A DNA stretch of 64,000 nt from Verrucomicrobiota bacterium (GTDB lineage: Bacteria > Verrucomicrobiota > Verrucomicrobiia > Verrucomicrobiales > Verrucomicrobiaceae): positions 186,001-250,000 of the forward strand of contig JANYCZ010000011.1 in NCBI GenBank assembly GCA_025360015.1. The letters run 5' to 3'. The notes beneath the pieces were generated by a model. The model was not told the DNA's origin, did no database searches, and saw only the letters and a list, made by a program, of their open reading frames with translations. Shown in pieces: positions 17,744-25,346 of this stretch (position 1 is the first letter of the stretch; every line of letters begins with the position of its first letter). Made by a program: the position numbers and the translations under genes.

Positions 17744-17886
17744 GGGAGGAATAGGGAAGGGAGGGTCTGTTTATTGGCGGAATAACCTCCAGACGTACGA
17801 GAAGTTGTCACGAAGAACAAGCATTGAGGCGCATGAATGACGCGATGGGTTGATTTCTGTGACAGGCTCGCCTAACTCCGCGCCCC

Positions 17887-18825
17887 ATGAATGAAAGTCT
17901 GAAGATTTTAAGCGGTTCAGCGCATCCGACGCTGGCGCAGTCGATTGCCAAAAATTTGAACATGTCCCTGTGCGCTGCCGAGCTGACCACTTTCCCGGAC
18001 GGCGAGACCTTTGTGCAGATCCATGAAAACATCCGCGGTGGGGATGTTTTTATTGTGCAGCCGACCTGCCCGCCGACGAATCAAAACCTGATGGAACTGC
18101 TGATCATGGTGGATGCGGTGCGCCGTGCGAGCGCCAACCGGATCACAGCAGTGCTGCCGTTTTTCGGCTATGCCCGTCAGGATCGCAAAGACCGCCCGCG
18201 GGTGCCGATCACAGCGAAGCTGGTGGCGAATCTCCTCGTGGCCGCCGGGGTGAACCGCGTGCTGACCGTGGATCTGCACGCCGGGCAGATCCAGGGCTTC
18301 TTCGACATTCCCGTGGATCATCTGTACGCAGCTCCCGTCTTGATGAAGACGATCCGTGAGCGTGGAATCAGTGACCTGGTGGTGGTCTCTCCCGATGTGG
18401 GCGGCATCAAAATGACGCATGCCTTTGCCAAGGCGCTGGGTGCGCCAATGGCCATCGTCGCTAAAAACCGTGTCAGTGCGGATGAAGTGGAAGCCCACAG
18501 CGTCATTGGTGATGTGGCTGGGAAAAACGTCCTGCTGGTGGATGACCTGACCGAAACTGCGGGGACGCTGACTGCCGCCGCCGATTTGCTGCTGAAACAC
18601 GGGGCGAAAAAGATTTATGCCGGTGTTTCCCACGCCGTGCTGGGTGAAAAAGGGCGCGACCGCATCGCCAAATCACCCATCGTCGAGCTGCTGGCCACCA
18701 ATTCCACGCCGCAGGCAACCGGGGAAAAAGTCACCGCTTTGGACATCGCCCCGCTCCTGGCGCAGGCCATCGCGCGCATCCACGGCAATGAGTCTGTCAC
18801 ATCCCTGTTTGACACGCGGGGGTAG
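17887..18825 (+). CDS. prs: Ribose-phosphate pyrophosphokinase
   Basis: A 312-residue PRPP synthase that transfers pyrophosphate from ATP to ribose-5-phosphate for nucleotide, His and Trp synthesis. The family marks are FFGYARQDRKDRPRVPITAKL, the flexible loop region, VVSPDVGG, and the PRPP-binding loop LLVDDLTETAGTL. The ATG at 17887 gives the normal N-terminus (LKILSGSAHPTLAQ). It is the first gene of the prs-rplY-pth-rpsF run. A TTGATT-N17-TAACTC pair at 17850-17878 is a weak promoter candidate. Confidence 0.96.
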   Translation: MNESLKILSGSAHPTLAQSIAKNLNMSLCAAELTTFPDGETFVQIHENIRGGDVFIVQPTCPPTNQNLMELLIMVDAVRRASANRITAVLPFFGYARQDRKDRPRVPITAKLVANLLVAAGVNRVLTVDLHAGQIQGFFDIPVDHLYAAPVLMKTIRERGISDLVVVSPDVGGIKMTHAFAKALGAPMAIVAKNRVSADEVEAHSVIGDVAGKNVLLVDDLTETAGTLTAAADLLLKHGAKKIYAGVSHAVLGEKGRDRIAKSPIVELLATNSTPQATGEKVTALDIAPLLAQAIARIHGNESVTSLFDTRG

Positions 18826-18836
18826 GCGTGTATTCT
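18809..18836 (+). promoter_or_regulatory. Putative sigma-70 promoter for rplY
   Basis: TTGACA at 18809-18814 and TATTCT at 18831-18836 with a 16-bp spacer. The -35 box lies inside the last prs codons, so rplY can be transcribed apart from prs. Confidence 0.6.
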
Positions 18837-18886
18837 CCGCGCCCTTTTTCCAAAACTTAAATCTCCTCCAGTGAGGAATCCCGACC

Positions 18887-19597
18887 ATGGCTAAAATTCT
18901 CGATCTCCAGGCAGAAGTCCGCACCCAGACCGGTACGGGTGTCGTCAAACGCATGCGCAAAGCAGGCACCATTCCAGCCGCCCTCTATGGTCGCAAGGTG
19001 AAGCCATCCAGCATCCAGGTGCATGGCAAGACCTTCTCGAAGCTTCTCGAAGGCAGCGCCTCTGACAACATCCTCGTCTCCCTGAAAATCGCCGGAGAAG
19101 AGCAGCTCGCGCTGGTGCAGGAAGTGCAGCACGACTACCTCCGTGGCGGCATCCTCCACATCGATTTCCACGCTGTGGCAGCCGATGAAGAAATTCACGC
19201 GAACGTGCCAGTGGTCACTGTTGGCGAAGCCAAGGGCCTCAAGCAAGGCGGTCTGGTGGAAGCCATCCATCACGAAATCGAAGTGCACTGTCTGCCGAAG
19301 GATCTGCCAGAAAGCATCCAGATCGACGTCACGAACCTCGAAGTGGGCAAGGGCATCCACGTCAGCGAAATCACCTTCCCAGAAGGCGTCAGCTGCCGCC
19401 TCGGTCCAGATGTCGTCATCGTCATGTGCGAAGAGCCCAAGGTGGAAGTCGAGCCTGAGCCTACGGCTGCCGCCGCCCCTGCTGCTGGTGCCAAGCCAGC
19501 CGCCGGTGCTGCCGCCGCTCCTGCTGCCGGCGCCAAGCCTGCCGCTGGTGCCAAGCCAGCAGCAGCAGCTGCCGCCAAGCCAGCCGCCAAGAAGTAA
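18887..19597 (+). CDS. rplY: 50S ribosomal protein L25/general stress protein Ctc
   Basis: A 236-residue long-form L25 (Ctc/TL5 type), which binds 5S rRNA. It has the L25 N-terminal domain (VVKRMRKAGTIPAALYGRK), the linker HIDFHAVAADEEIHANVPV, and the C-terminal beta domain ending VSEITFPEGVSCRL. After about residue 190 it continues into a tail of repeated Ala, Lys, Pro and Gly (A-A-G-A-K-P type units), absent from most L25 proteins. The tail is low-complexity and coded by a repetitive stretch at 19455-19597. It heads a likely operon with pth (21 bp) and rpsF. Confidence 0.93.
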   Translation: MAKILDLQAEVRTQTGTGVVKRMRKAGTIPAALYGRKVKPSSIQVHGKTFSKLLEGSASDNILVSLKIAGEEQLALVQEVQHDYLRGGILHIDFHAVAADEEIHANVPVVTVGEAKGLKQGGLVEAIHHEIEVHCLPKDLPESIQIDVTNLEVGKGIHVSEITFPEGVSCRLGPDVVIVMCEEPKVEVEPEPTAAAAPAAGAKPAAGAAAAPAAGAKPAAGAKPAAAAAAKPAAKK

Positions 19598-19618
19598 TCT
19601 CCGCACCTTTTCCAAGAT

Positions 19619-20233
19619 GTGGCTTCCGGCGCGGAAACAACGAGCAGCGGCGTGAGTGCGCCGCGCCTCATTGTCGGCCTCGGCAATCCCGGCGAAACTT
19701 ACCGAGACACACGCCACAACATCGGATTTATGGTGCTGGACGAAATCGCAAAACGCATGGGAGCCGCTTTCCGCGAGGAAAAGCGCTGGGCTGGCATGGT
19801 GGCGAAATTTGCCGGCGGCTATTTGCTCAAACCCCTCACCTTCATGAACGACAGCGGTCGTTCCGTGCAGTCGGTGGGGCATTTCTACAAAGCTTCACCC
19901 GAGCAAACGCTGGTGGTCTATGATGATGTAGATCTGCCTCTCGGACGCCTGCGTTTCCGCACGAGCGGCTCGGCTGCCGGCCACAATGGCATCCGCTCTC
20001 TCATTTCCTCACTCGGCACGGACGAGTTTCCACGGTTGAAAGTCGGCATCGCCCCGACGGACGGCCGCCCTGCCGGTGAACGCATGGTAGGACATGTGCT
20101 GGGAAAATTCCGCGCCGAAGAGCAGCCTGCGCTGCAAACCGTGATCCAGCGTGCGGCTGACGCCGTGCTTTCCGCAGTTGATCGCGGTCTGGATACCGCC
20201 ATGAATGTCTTCAACCGACAACCCGAATCTTAA
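19619..20233 (+). CDS. pth: Peptidyl-tRNA hydrolase
   Basis: A 204-residue Pth that cleaves peptidyl-tRNA dropped by ribosomes. The family block RLIVGLGNPGETYRDTRHNIGFMV carries the catalytic His (residue 33 from the GTG); PLTFMNDSG and AGHNGIRSLISSLG carry substrate-binding Asn residues; and RLKVGIAP is the usual end block. The frame opens with GTG at 19619, and another GTG at 19652 would also give an intact enzyme, so the true start is uncertain. The order L25-Pth-S6 is common across bacteria. Confidence 0.95.
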   Translation: MASGAETTSSGVSAPRLIVGLGNPGETYRDTRHNIGFMVLDEIAKRMGAAFREEKRWAGMVAKFAGGYLLKPLTFMNDSGRSVQSVGHFYKASPEQTLVVYDDVDLPLGRLRFRTSGSAAGHNGIRSLISSLGTDEFPRLKVGIAPTDGRPAGERMVGHVLGKFRAEEQPALQTVIQRAADAVLSAVDRGLDTAMNVFNRQPES

Positions 20234-20253
20234 CCCCCCGAAACCACACCTCT

Positions 20254-20544
20254 ATGAACCGCAAATACGAAGCACTCATCGTGCTCGACACCAAAGGCAA
20301 AGAAGAAACCGTTGACTCTCTCGTCAGCAGCATCAGCAAAGACATGGAAAAATCCGGCCTGAAGCTTGAGCAGATCGACAACATGGGCAAACGCAAGTTC
20401 CCCTTCAACCCACGTCACGTCGAAGGCGGCCACTTCATCAACATCCAGTTCTCCGGTGAAGCCACTGCTCTGGACAGCCTCCGCGCCAAGCTGAAGCTCA
20501 ACGAAAACGTGTACCAGCAGTATTACCTGAAGCGCAGCGCGTAG
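20254..20544 (+). CDS. rpsF: 30S ribosomal protein S6
   Basis: A 96-residue S6. It opens with NRKYEALIVLDTKG and has a central DNMGKRKFPF core and the end NENVYQQYYLKR, matching the S6 ferredoxin-like fold. Twenty bp separate it from pth, and a strong terminator follows. The usual partners ssb and rpsR do not follow here. Confidence 0.95.
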   Translation: MNRKYEALIVLDTKGKEETVDSLVSSISKDMEKSGLKLEQIDNMGKRKFPFNPRHVEGGHFINIQFSGEATALDSLRAKLKLNENVYQQYYLKRSA

Positions 20545-20571
20545 TCCGCCAGCGTCGGTGTTTTTTCATCA

Positions 20572-20611
20572 CCCCGGTTTCGCCTTAAGGCGGGAGCCGG
20601 GGTTTTGTTTT
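20572..20611 (+). terminator. Intrinsic terminator of the rplY-pth-rpsF operon
   Basis: CCCCGG/CCGGGG pair around an inner CGCC-TTAA-GGCG stem, then TTTTGTTTT. It starts 27 bp after the rpsF stop. Confidence 0.88.
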
Positions 20612-20713
20612 GGTGGGGGCAGTGGGGATGGGAGGATGAGGGGGCGCTGTTTTTTGCAAGGAATGGTCAGGCAGGGGAATGTCCGGAGGTAGAGCGCGGC
20701 GCCCCACTCACAA

Positions 20714-20740
20714 GGACGGAAAGGACGGAAAGGACGGAAA
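20714..20740 (+). repeat. Tandem 9-bp repeat, GGACGGAAA x3
   Basis: Three perfect head-to-tail copies of GGACGGAAA, followed by an AT-richer stretch. Possibly slippage-prone; no function is visible. Confidence 0.8.
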
Positions 20741-20877
20741 ATTGAGGATTGAAAATTGGCCGACGGGGAAACTGCAAAGCCGTCGCACGCCGTCCTCTCC
20801 AGTCAGTAGGTCGAGAGCCTAGGAGGGATGTTCACTTTGATCTTGTGAAAGTGTGGGGCTTTGCAGAGGATGGGCTC

Positions 20878-21759
20878 ATGAAGAGATGCGTTTTCGCGAT
20901 GGTGGTGGCCTGCTCGATTCTGGGCGGTTCATCTGTTCTGGCGCAAAGTCTGGATGAAATGCGGGCCAAGGCCGAGAAGGGCGATGCCAAGGCGCAGTAC
21001 GATCTAGCCACGAGTTATTTCAAAGGTGCCGGAGTGGCCAAAGACAACGCCGAAGCCGTGAAGTGGTTGCGCAAGGCGGTCGAGCAGGGCTTTGCCAAGG
21101 CGCAGCGAAGTCTAGGCTTCATGTATTCCGAAGGCCAGGGTGTGACGAAAGACGATGCAGAGGCCGTGAAGTGGTGGCGCAAAGCGGCGGACCAGGGCGA
21201 TGCAAGGGCGCAATTCAATCTCGGCCTGATGTATGCCCAAGGCACCGGTGTGGCCAAAGACGATGCCGAAGCCGTGAAGTGGTACCGCAAGGCGGCTGAG
21301 AAGGGCGAGCCCAAGGCGCAGAACAATCTCGGTGCGATGTATTTCAATGGGACCGGTGTGGCCAAAGATGATGGCGAAGCGGTGAAGTGGTATCGTAAGG
21401 CAGCGGAGCAGGGAAATGCCTGGGCGCAGAGCAATCTCGGCTGGATGTATTTAGATGGTAACAGGGTGGCCAAAGATGAAGCCGAAGCCGGGAGGTGGTA
21501 CCGCAAAGCTGCGGAGCAGGGCGATGCCTATGCGCAGTACCAACTCGCCATCTGCTACGCCCAAGGCCGGGGCGTTACCCGGGACCCGGTGGAAGCCTAC
21601 AAGTGGGTCAGCTTGGCCGCAGCTCAGGGAGAGGAGAAGGCGAAGAGCAGCCAGGAGGCGCTGGAACTCGCCCTCACGCCCGAGCAGCTCGCGGAAGCGC
21701 AAAGACTAGCGCGGGAGTGGAAGCCCACAAAGGGGCCGGGGGCGAAGGCTGCCAAGTAG
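20878..21759 (+). CDS. Secreted Sel1-repeat protein
   Basis: A 293-residue protein with a signal peptide (MKRCVFAMVVACSILGGSSV, cleavage after LAQ) followed by six 36-residue Sel1 (TPR-like) repeats of the form G-x-A-x-AQ-x-x-LG-x-MY-x-x-G-x-GV-A-KD-x-x-EAVKW-x-RKAAEQ, and a partial seventh. The repeats are also visible in the DNA with a 108-bp period, suggesting recent expansion. Sel1 solenoids bind proteins, and exported ones often take part in envelope or host-contact complexes; the partner is unknown. The start at 20878 is chosen for the signal peptide and an AGAGGA sequence just upstream. Confidence 0.9.
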   Translation: MKRCVFAMVVACSILGGSSVLAQSLDEMRAKAEKGDAKAQYDLATSYFKGAGVAKDNAEAVKWLRKAVEQGFAKAQRSLGFMYSEGQGVTKDDAEAVKWWRKAADQGDARAQFNLGLMYAQGTGVAKDDAEAVKWYRKAAEKGEPKAQNNLGAMYFNGTGVAKDDGEAVKWYRKAAEQGNAWAQSNLGWMYLDGNRVAKDEAEAGRWYRKAAEQGDAYAQYQLAICYAQGRGVTRDPVEAYKWVSLAAAQGEEKAKSSQEALELALTPEQLAEAQRLAREWKPTKGPGAKAAK

Positions 21760-21810
21760 GTGCAGCGGTGCAGCACACTGCTGCCAGCGGCGGTGTTATT
21801 TTCATCGTCC

Positions 21811-21842
21811 CAGTTTCGCATTTAGGCGCGAACTGAGGATTT
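21811..21842 (+). terminator. Terminator-like hairpin after the Sel1 gene
   Basis: CAGTT/AACTG with an inner CGC/GCG pair. The surrounding ~45 bp resemble the rpsF terminator region (CATC, then CCnnGTTTCGC), as if both derive from one sequence. The T-run is weak. Confidence 0.35.
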
Positions 21843-21861
21843 GGATTTTTGTGGGTGGCGG

Positions 21862-21912
21862 GTGTTTACGGCGCGCTCAGAGACGGGCGGCCTGTCGCCA
21901 CACCCATCCTAC
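21862..21912 (+). repeat. Dispersed intergenic repeat, copy 2
   Basis: Begins GTGTTTACGG and contains ACGGGCGGCCTGTCGCCA then CACCCATCCTAC. It lies between the converging Sel1 and lysC genes. See copies at 14614 and 42421. Confidence 0.75.
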
Positions 21913-22042
21913 ATACGGGCAGCCGGTCTGGGTAACTCCACCCTTTTTACCCAGCGCGAGCGACAGGATCGAGGACGAGTTCGAGTAGGAGGACGAGTAG
22001 GAGGACGAAGGGAGATTGCGGGCAGTAGTGGCCGCATCACTT

Positions 22043-23266
22043 TCAGGCGTCGAGGCCGAAGGCGGTGTGGACGACGCGGGCGGCGTTTTCGACTTCGGCT
22101 TCATCGACGATGACGGCGGTCTTGATTTCGCTGGTGGAGATCATCTGGATGTTGATCTTGGCGTCTGCGAGGGCCTTGAACATCTTGGCGGCGACGCCGC
22201 TGTGGCTGCGCATGCCGATGCCGACGACGCTGACCTTGGCGATGCTGCTCTGGGTGCGGAGCTGGGCTTTTTCACCGAGGCCGGGGAGTTCGGCTTTGAG
22301 CACGGTTTCGGCCTTGGCGAGATCCGCGCCGCTGAGGGTGAAGGAGATGTCGGTGATGCCGTCGAAGCTGACGTTTTGCACGATCATGTCGATCGTGATG
22401 TTGGCGGAGGCGATGGCACCAAAGATGGCAGCGCTGATGCCGGGGCGGTCGGCGACGTCGTCGATGGTGACTTTGGCCTGATTGCGCTCGAGGCTGACGC
22501 CGCGGACGACGACAGATTCCATGCCGGGGGATTCTTCTTTCACGATGGTACCGGGGTTGTTGTTCATGCTGTTGCGCACTTCAAAGCGCACACCAAATTT
22601 GTTGGCAAACTCGACGCTGCGGCTCTGCATCACCTTGGAGCCGGAGGAGGCCATTTCGAGCATCTCTTCGTAGCTGATCTCGTTGATCTTTTGCGCGGTC
22701 TTCACGACGCGGGGGTCGCAGGTGTAAACGCCGTCCACGTCGGTGTAGATCTGGCAGAGGTCGGCCTTGATGGCGGCGGCCATGGCGATGGCGGTCAGAT
22801 CGCTGCCACCGCGGCCGAGGGTGGTGATTTCGCCGCTGGCGGTCTCGCCCTGGAAGCCGGCGAGCATGACGATGTTGCCTTCATCGAGCATCTTCTTCAC
22901 GGCATCCGGAGTGATGTTGACGATGCGGGCCTTCGTGTGCACGCGGTCGGTGGAAATGCCTGCCTGCGCGCCGGTGAGAGAGACGGCCTTGCCGCCGAGG
23001 GCATTGATGGCCATGGCGGTGAGGGCGATGGTGGTCTGCTCGCCGGTGGCGAGGAGGACGTCCATTTCACGCTCGATGGGGTCGCGCTCCGGGGAGACTT
23101 CTTTGGCGAGGCGGATGAGATTGTCCGTGACGCCGGACATGGCGGAGACGACGGCGACCACCTGATTGCCCGCGCGCTGGGTTTCCAGAATGCGACGTGC
23201 GCAATTGCGGATTCGCTCGGGAGTGCCGACGGAGGTGCCGCCGTATTTCTGGACGATGAGTGCCAT
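22043..23266 (-). CDS. lysC: Aspartate kinase
   Basis: A 407-residue aspartokinase, the first step from aspartate to Lys, Met and Thr. The N-terminal kinase domain has QKYGGTSVGTPERI (Lys7), SMTGAQAGISTD, and GRGGSDLTAIAMAAAIKAD; two C-terminal ACT domains follow (TIDDVADRPGISAAIFGAIA and KVSVVGIGMRSHSGVAAKMF), so it should be feedback-regulated by Lys and/or Thr. Length matches the LysC-alpha single-function type. The start is the ATG at 23266; the 31 residues upstream are unlikely. A GGTCAAG motif cluster precedes it. Confidence 0.96.
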   Translation of the reverse strand: MALIVQKYGGTSVGTPERIRNCARRILETQRAGNQVVAVVSAMSGVTDNLIRLAKEVSPERDPIEREMDVLLATGEQTTIALTAMAINALGGKAVSLTGAQAGISTDRVHTKARIVNITPDAVKKMLDEGNIVMLAGFQGETASGEITTLGRGGSDLTAIAMAAAIKADLCQIYTDVDGVYTCDPRVVKTAQKINEISYEEMLEMASSGSKVMQSRSVEFANKFGVRFEVRNSMNNNPGTIVKEESPGMESVVVRGVSLERNQAKVTIDDVADRPGISAAIFGAIASANITIDMIVQNVSFDGITDISFTLSGADLAKAETVLKAELPGLGEKAQLRTQSSIAKVSVVGIGMRSHSGVAAKMFKALADAKINIQMISTSEIKTAVIVDEAEVENAARVVHTAFGLDA

Positions 23267-23336
23267 GCTGGGGGTTGGGGAAAGGGCGCGGAAAATGGCA
23301 TGGTGGGGCGGGTGCGCAAGGACGGAGTTTGGGGGA

Positions 23337-23369
23337 GAGGTCAAGGCTGCGCCTGTCAAGAGGTCAAGG
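23337..23369 (-). promoter_or_regulatory. CTTGACCT motif pair upstream of lysC
   Basis: On the minus strand, CTTGACCTCTTGACAGG followed by CTTGACCTC lies 71-103 bp before the lysC start. The motif is shared with three other leftward genes. No clear -10 box accompanies it. Confidence 0.35.
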
Positions 23370-23401
23370 CGGCTGCGTCGTCGAGAGTCGAGCCCTCGAC
23401 T

Positions 23402-23971
23402 TCAGCTCAGGATCTTTCGTTCTTCCTCGCCACTCAAGAGCTTCCATTTTCCGGCCCCGAGATCTAATTCTGCCAGCTTGAGGCTGCCGATGCTCACGCG
23501 GATGAGTCGGAGGGTGGGGAAGCCGACGGCGGCGGTCATGCGGCGGACCTGGCGGTTTTTGCCTTCGGTGAGGGTGAGCTCGAGCCAGGAGGTGGGGATA
23601 CTTTTGCGGACTCGGATGGGTGGATCTCGCGGGGTATGACCGGGCTCGGGGTCGAGGCGCTGCGCTTTGCAGGGGAGGGAGCGGAATTCTTTGAGATCGA
23701 CGCCGACGCTGAGTTTTCTCACCGCTTCATCGCTGACCTGGCCGTCCACCTGGACGTGATAGGTGCGGGGATGGGCGTGGCGGGGATTGAGGAGGCGGTC
23801 GTTCCAGCGGGCTTCGTCGCTGAGGAGCAGGAGGCCCTCAGAATCGCGGTCGAGCCGTCCGATGGCGTACACATCCGGCGGGAAGCCGAACTCGGCCAGA
23901 GTGCGGTGAGAGGGATGCTCCTGGGTGAACTGGGAGAGGACGTCGAAGGGCTTGTAGAATGCCAGCAGCAT
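23402..23971 (-). CDS. Pseudouridine synthase, RsuA/RluE type
   Basis: A 189-residue enzyme converting a specific rRNA uridine to pseudouridine. The catalytic Asp41 sits in the conserved AIGRLDRDSEGLLLLS, preceded by the KPFDVLSQF block and followed by TYHVQVDG and TEGKNRQVRRMTAAVG. It lacks the N-terminal S4 domain, and its short size matches RluE, which modifies 23S rRNA; the exact site is inference. The acyltransferase gene ends 5 bp before its start, so they form an operon. Confidence 0.9.
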   Translation of the reverse strand: MLLAFYKPFDVLSQFTQEHPSHRTLAEFGFPPDVYAIGRLDRDSEGLLLLSDEARWNDRLLNPRHAHPRTYHVQVDGQVSDEAVRKLSVGVDLKEFRSLPCKAQRLDPEPGHTPRDPPIRVRKSIPTSWLELTLTEGKNRQVRRMTAAVGFPTLRLIRVSIGSLKLAELDLGAGKWKLLSGEEERKILS

Positions 23972-23976
23972 TTAAT

Positions 23977-24681
23977 TCACCAGGAGGGAAGGGCGGGCTT
24001 TGCAACTGTGGACACAGGGGCATGAAGCCTCTGCTGCAAGTATTCCGGGTTGTTGCCAGCGAGCAGCGCATCCTCCAAAGCTTTGCGCTTTTGCTCAAAC
24101 TCCTCTTCGGTCAAGCGGCGTGGAACGTAGATGGGCGGGTCCAGCACCAAGGTGATTGTGGAAAACGGGAGGGGTAGCATGAACCGATCCCAGGTTTTGA
24201 AATGGAGCGCATGGCTGTAGTGCATGTGCGCCGGAATGAGGGGGGCGCCGGTGAGTTGCGCTAGTTTTACGATGCCCGGCTGCACCTGATAGATGGGGCC
24301 ACGGGGGCCGTCCGGAGTGATGCCGATCTCGTGTCCTTCACGCACTTTTGCCGCGAGGGTGATCAGGGCGCTCATGCCTTTCTGCGGCTTCGAACTGGAG
24401 CCACGCGCCGCCTCGATGCCGAAGCTCTCGCACAAATCCGCAATGATCTGTCCGTCGCCGCTCGGGCTGGTCAGAATGGTGCCGGGGATGTTGGCAAACC
24501 ACTCATGGTGGGTCCAGGGGAAAAGAAACATGCGGTTGTGCCAGAAGCCCCAGATGCAGCCGCGACGGTTTGCGTCAAACACGCCTGCGTCATCGCGGAT
24601 TTTCCAGCGCACTGTCAGCGCAAGGGCGCGCATGATCCATGCGATGATCTTGCCGGTGGATTTGATGCGAATTTTGGCCAT
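23977..24681 (-). CDS. Lysophospholipid acyltransferase-like protein (DUF374)
   Basis: A 234-residue protein of the DUF374/LPLAT class. Marks are IWGFWHNRMFLFPW with the acyl-acceptor His, the S-x-S-GDG-x-I loop, GSSSKPQKGMSAL, and the substrate loop ITPDGPRGPIYQVQPG. An N-terminal amphipathic/hydrophobic helix may bind the membrane. Homologues acylate lipid A or sugar lipids, but the true acceptor here is unknown. Transcribed ahead of the pseudouridine synthase. An AGGTCAAG word lies 36 bp before its start. Confidence 0.8.
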   Translation of the reverse strand: MAKIRIKSTGKIIAWIMRALALTVRWKIRDDAGVFDANRRGCIWGFWHNRMFLFPWTHHEWFANIPGTILTSPSGDGQIIADLCESFGIEAARGSSSKPQKGMSALITLAAKVREGHEIGITPDGPRGPIYQVQPGIVKLAQLTGAPLIPAHMHYSHALHFKTWDRFMLPLPFSTITLVLDPPIYVPRRLTEEEFEQKRKALEDALLAGNNPEYLQQRLHAPVSTVAKPALPSW

Positions 24682-24847
24682 GAGCGGGTGGGTACTGCAT
24701 GGCGGTGTTCTGATGCGAGGTCAAGGTGCGGGATGAGCGGCCCCGGGCTACCACTTGAACAAAACATGACGCCCAAGGTGAGGAAGCCGCCGACGAAGGC
24801 CCGATGCCGCGCATGATCCATGCATTCATAGGAGTCCATGAGCGACA

Positions 24848-25294
24848 TCAAGGTCGCTGAAAAAGCGGAGCTTTGCCGCGCATGGTGTACATCACGAAAA
24901 TGGCGACAACCAAAACAAGGCAACCGAAAGGGAAAAGACTCACGTGATCAGTGGATCCGCCCACGAGGATGCAGTTGTCCGTGTTGGATGGCTGATAACG
25001 AACCTGGACGGAGGGATCCGTAATGACTGAATCACTCATGTGGGAATGGAAAAATTGAGGTGAAACTGTGAAATGGTTCCGAAGCTGCGCGCCTGTTTGG
25101 GTGGTGAAGACGGTTTCGAGCGTATAGCTGGTGTTTCTCCCAGGATGGCGCAGGCCGGTTACGATGTTTCCTGCGACGGTGACGCCTTCTTTATCCAGAG
25201 CATCAAGACGTAATTTATCAAGAAAACCCAAACAGATGAGCCCTATGGCGATAATGCCAATGATCAGGTGGGGGAGGCGTATTTTGGTGAGCAC
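24848..25294 (-). CDS. Hypothetical two-helix membrane protein (DUF3592-like)
   Basis: A 148-residue protein with an N-terminal hydrophobic segment (LIIGIIAIGLICLGFL), a beta-rich extracytoplasmic middle with GVTVAGNIVTG and VRYQPSNTDNC, and a second membrane helix (LFPFGCLVLVVAIFVMY). This layout, in particular the V-x-Y-x-P-x-N-P-like strand, resembles DUF3592 proteins, whose function is unknown. It lies 52 bp downstream of the GAF-PP2C-HATPase gene on the same strand and could be the last gene of that operon, though the gap leaves this open. Confidence 0.6.
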   Translation of the reverse strand: MLTKIRLPHLIIGIIAIGLICLGFLDKLRLDALDKEGVTVAGNIVTGLRHPGRNTSYTLETVFTTQTGAQLRNHFTVSPQFFHSHMSDSVITDPSVQVRYQPSNTDNCILVGGSTDHVSLFPFGCLVLVVAIFVMYTMRGKAPLFQRP

Positions 25295-25346
25295 TTTGGA
25301 ATGCGGGGCAGTAGCCGATTTTCGAATTGAAGGGCATCACCATTGG

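Larger units (their letters stand above)
20545..20877. other. 333-bp spacer between rpsF and the Sel1 gene
   Basis: Apart from the terminator at its start and the GGACGGAAA tandem repeat, nothing gene-like is seen. The in-frame extension of the Sel1 gene to 20749 encodes an Arg-rich, signal-free stretch and is not supported. Confidence 0.5.

Noticed and set aside
22016-23467. 483-codon rightward frame over lysC
   Set aside because: Antisense shadow in GC-rich DNA; composition is dominated by Gly, Asp, His and Ala, not by a protein family.
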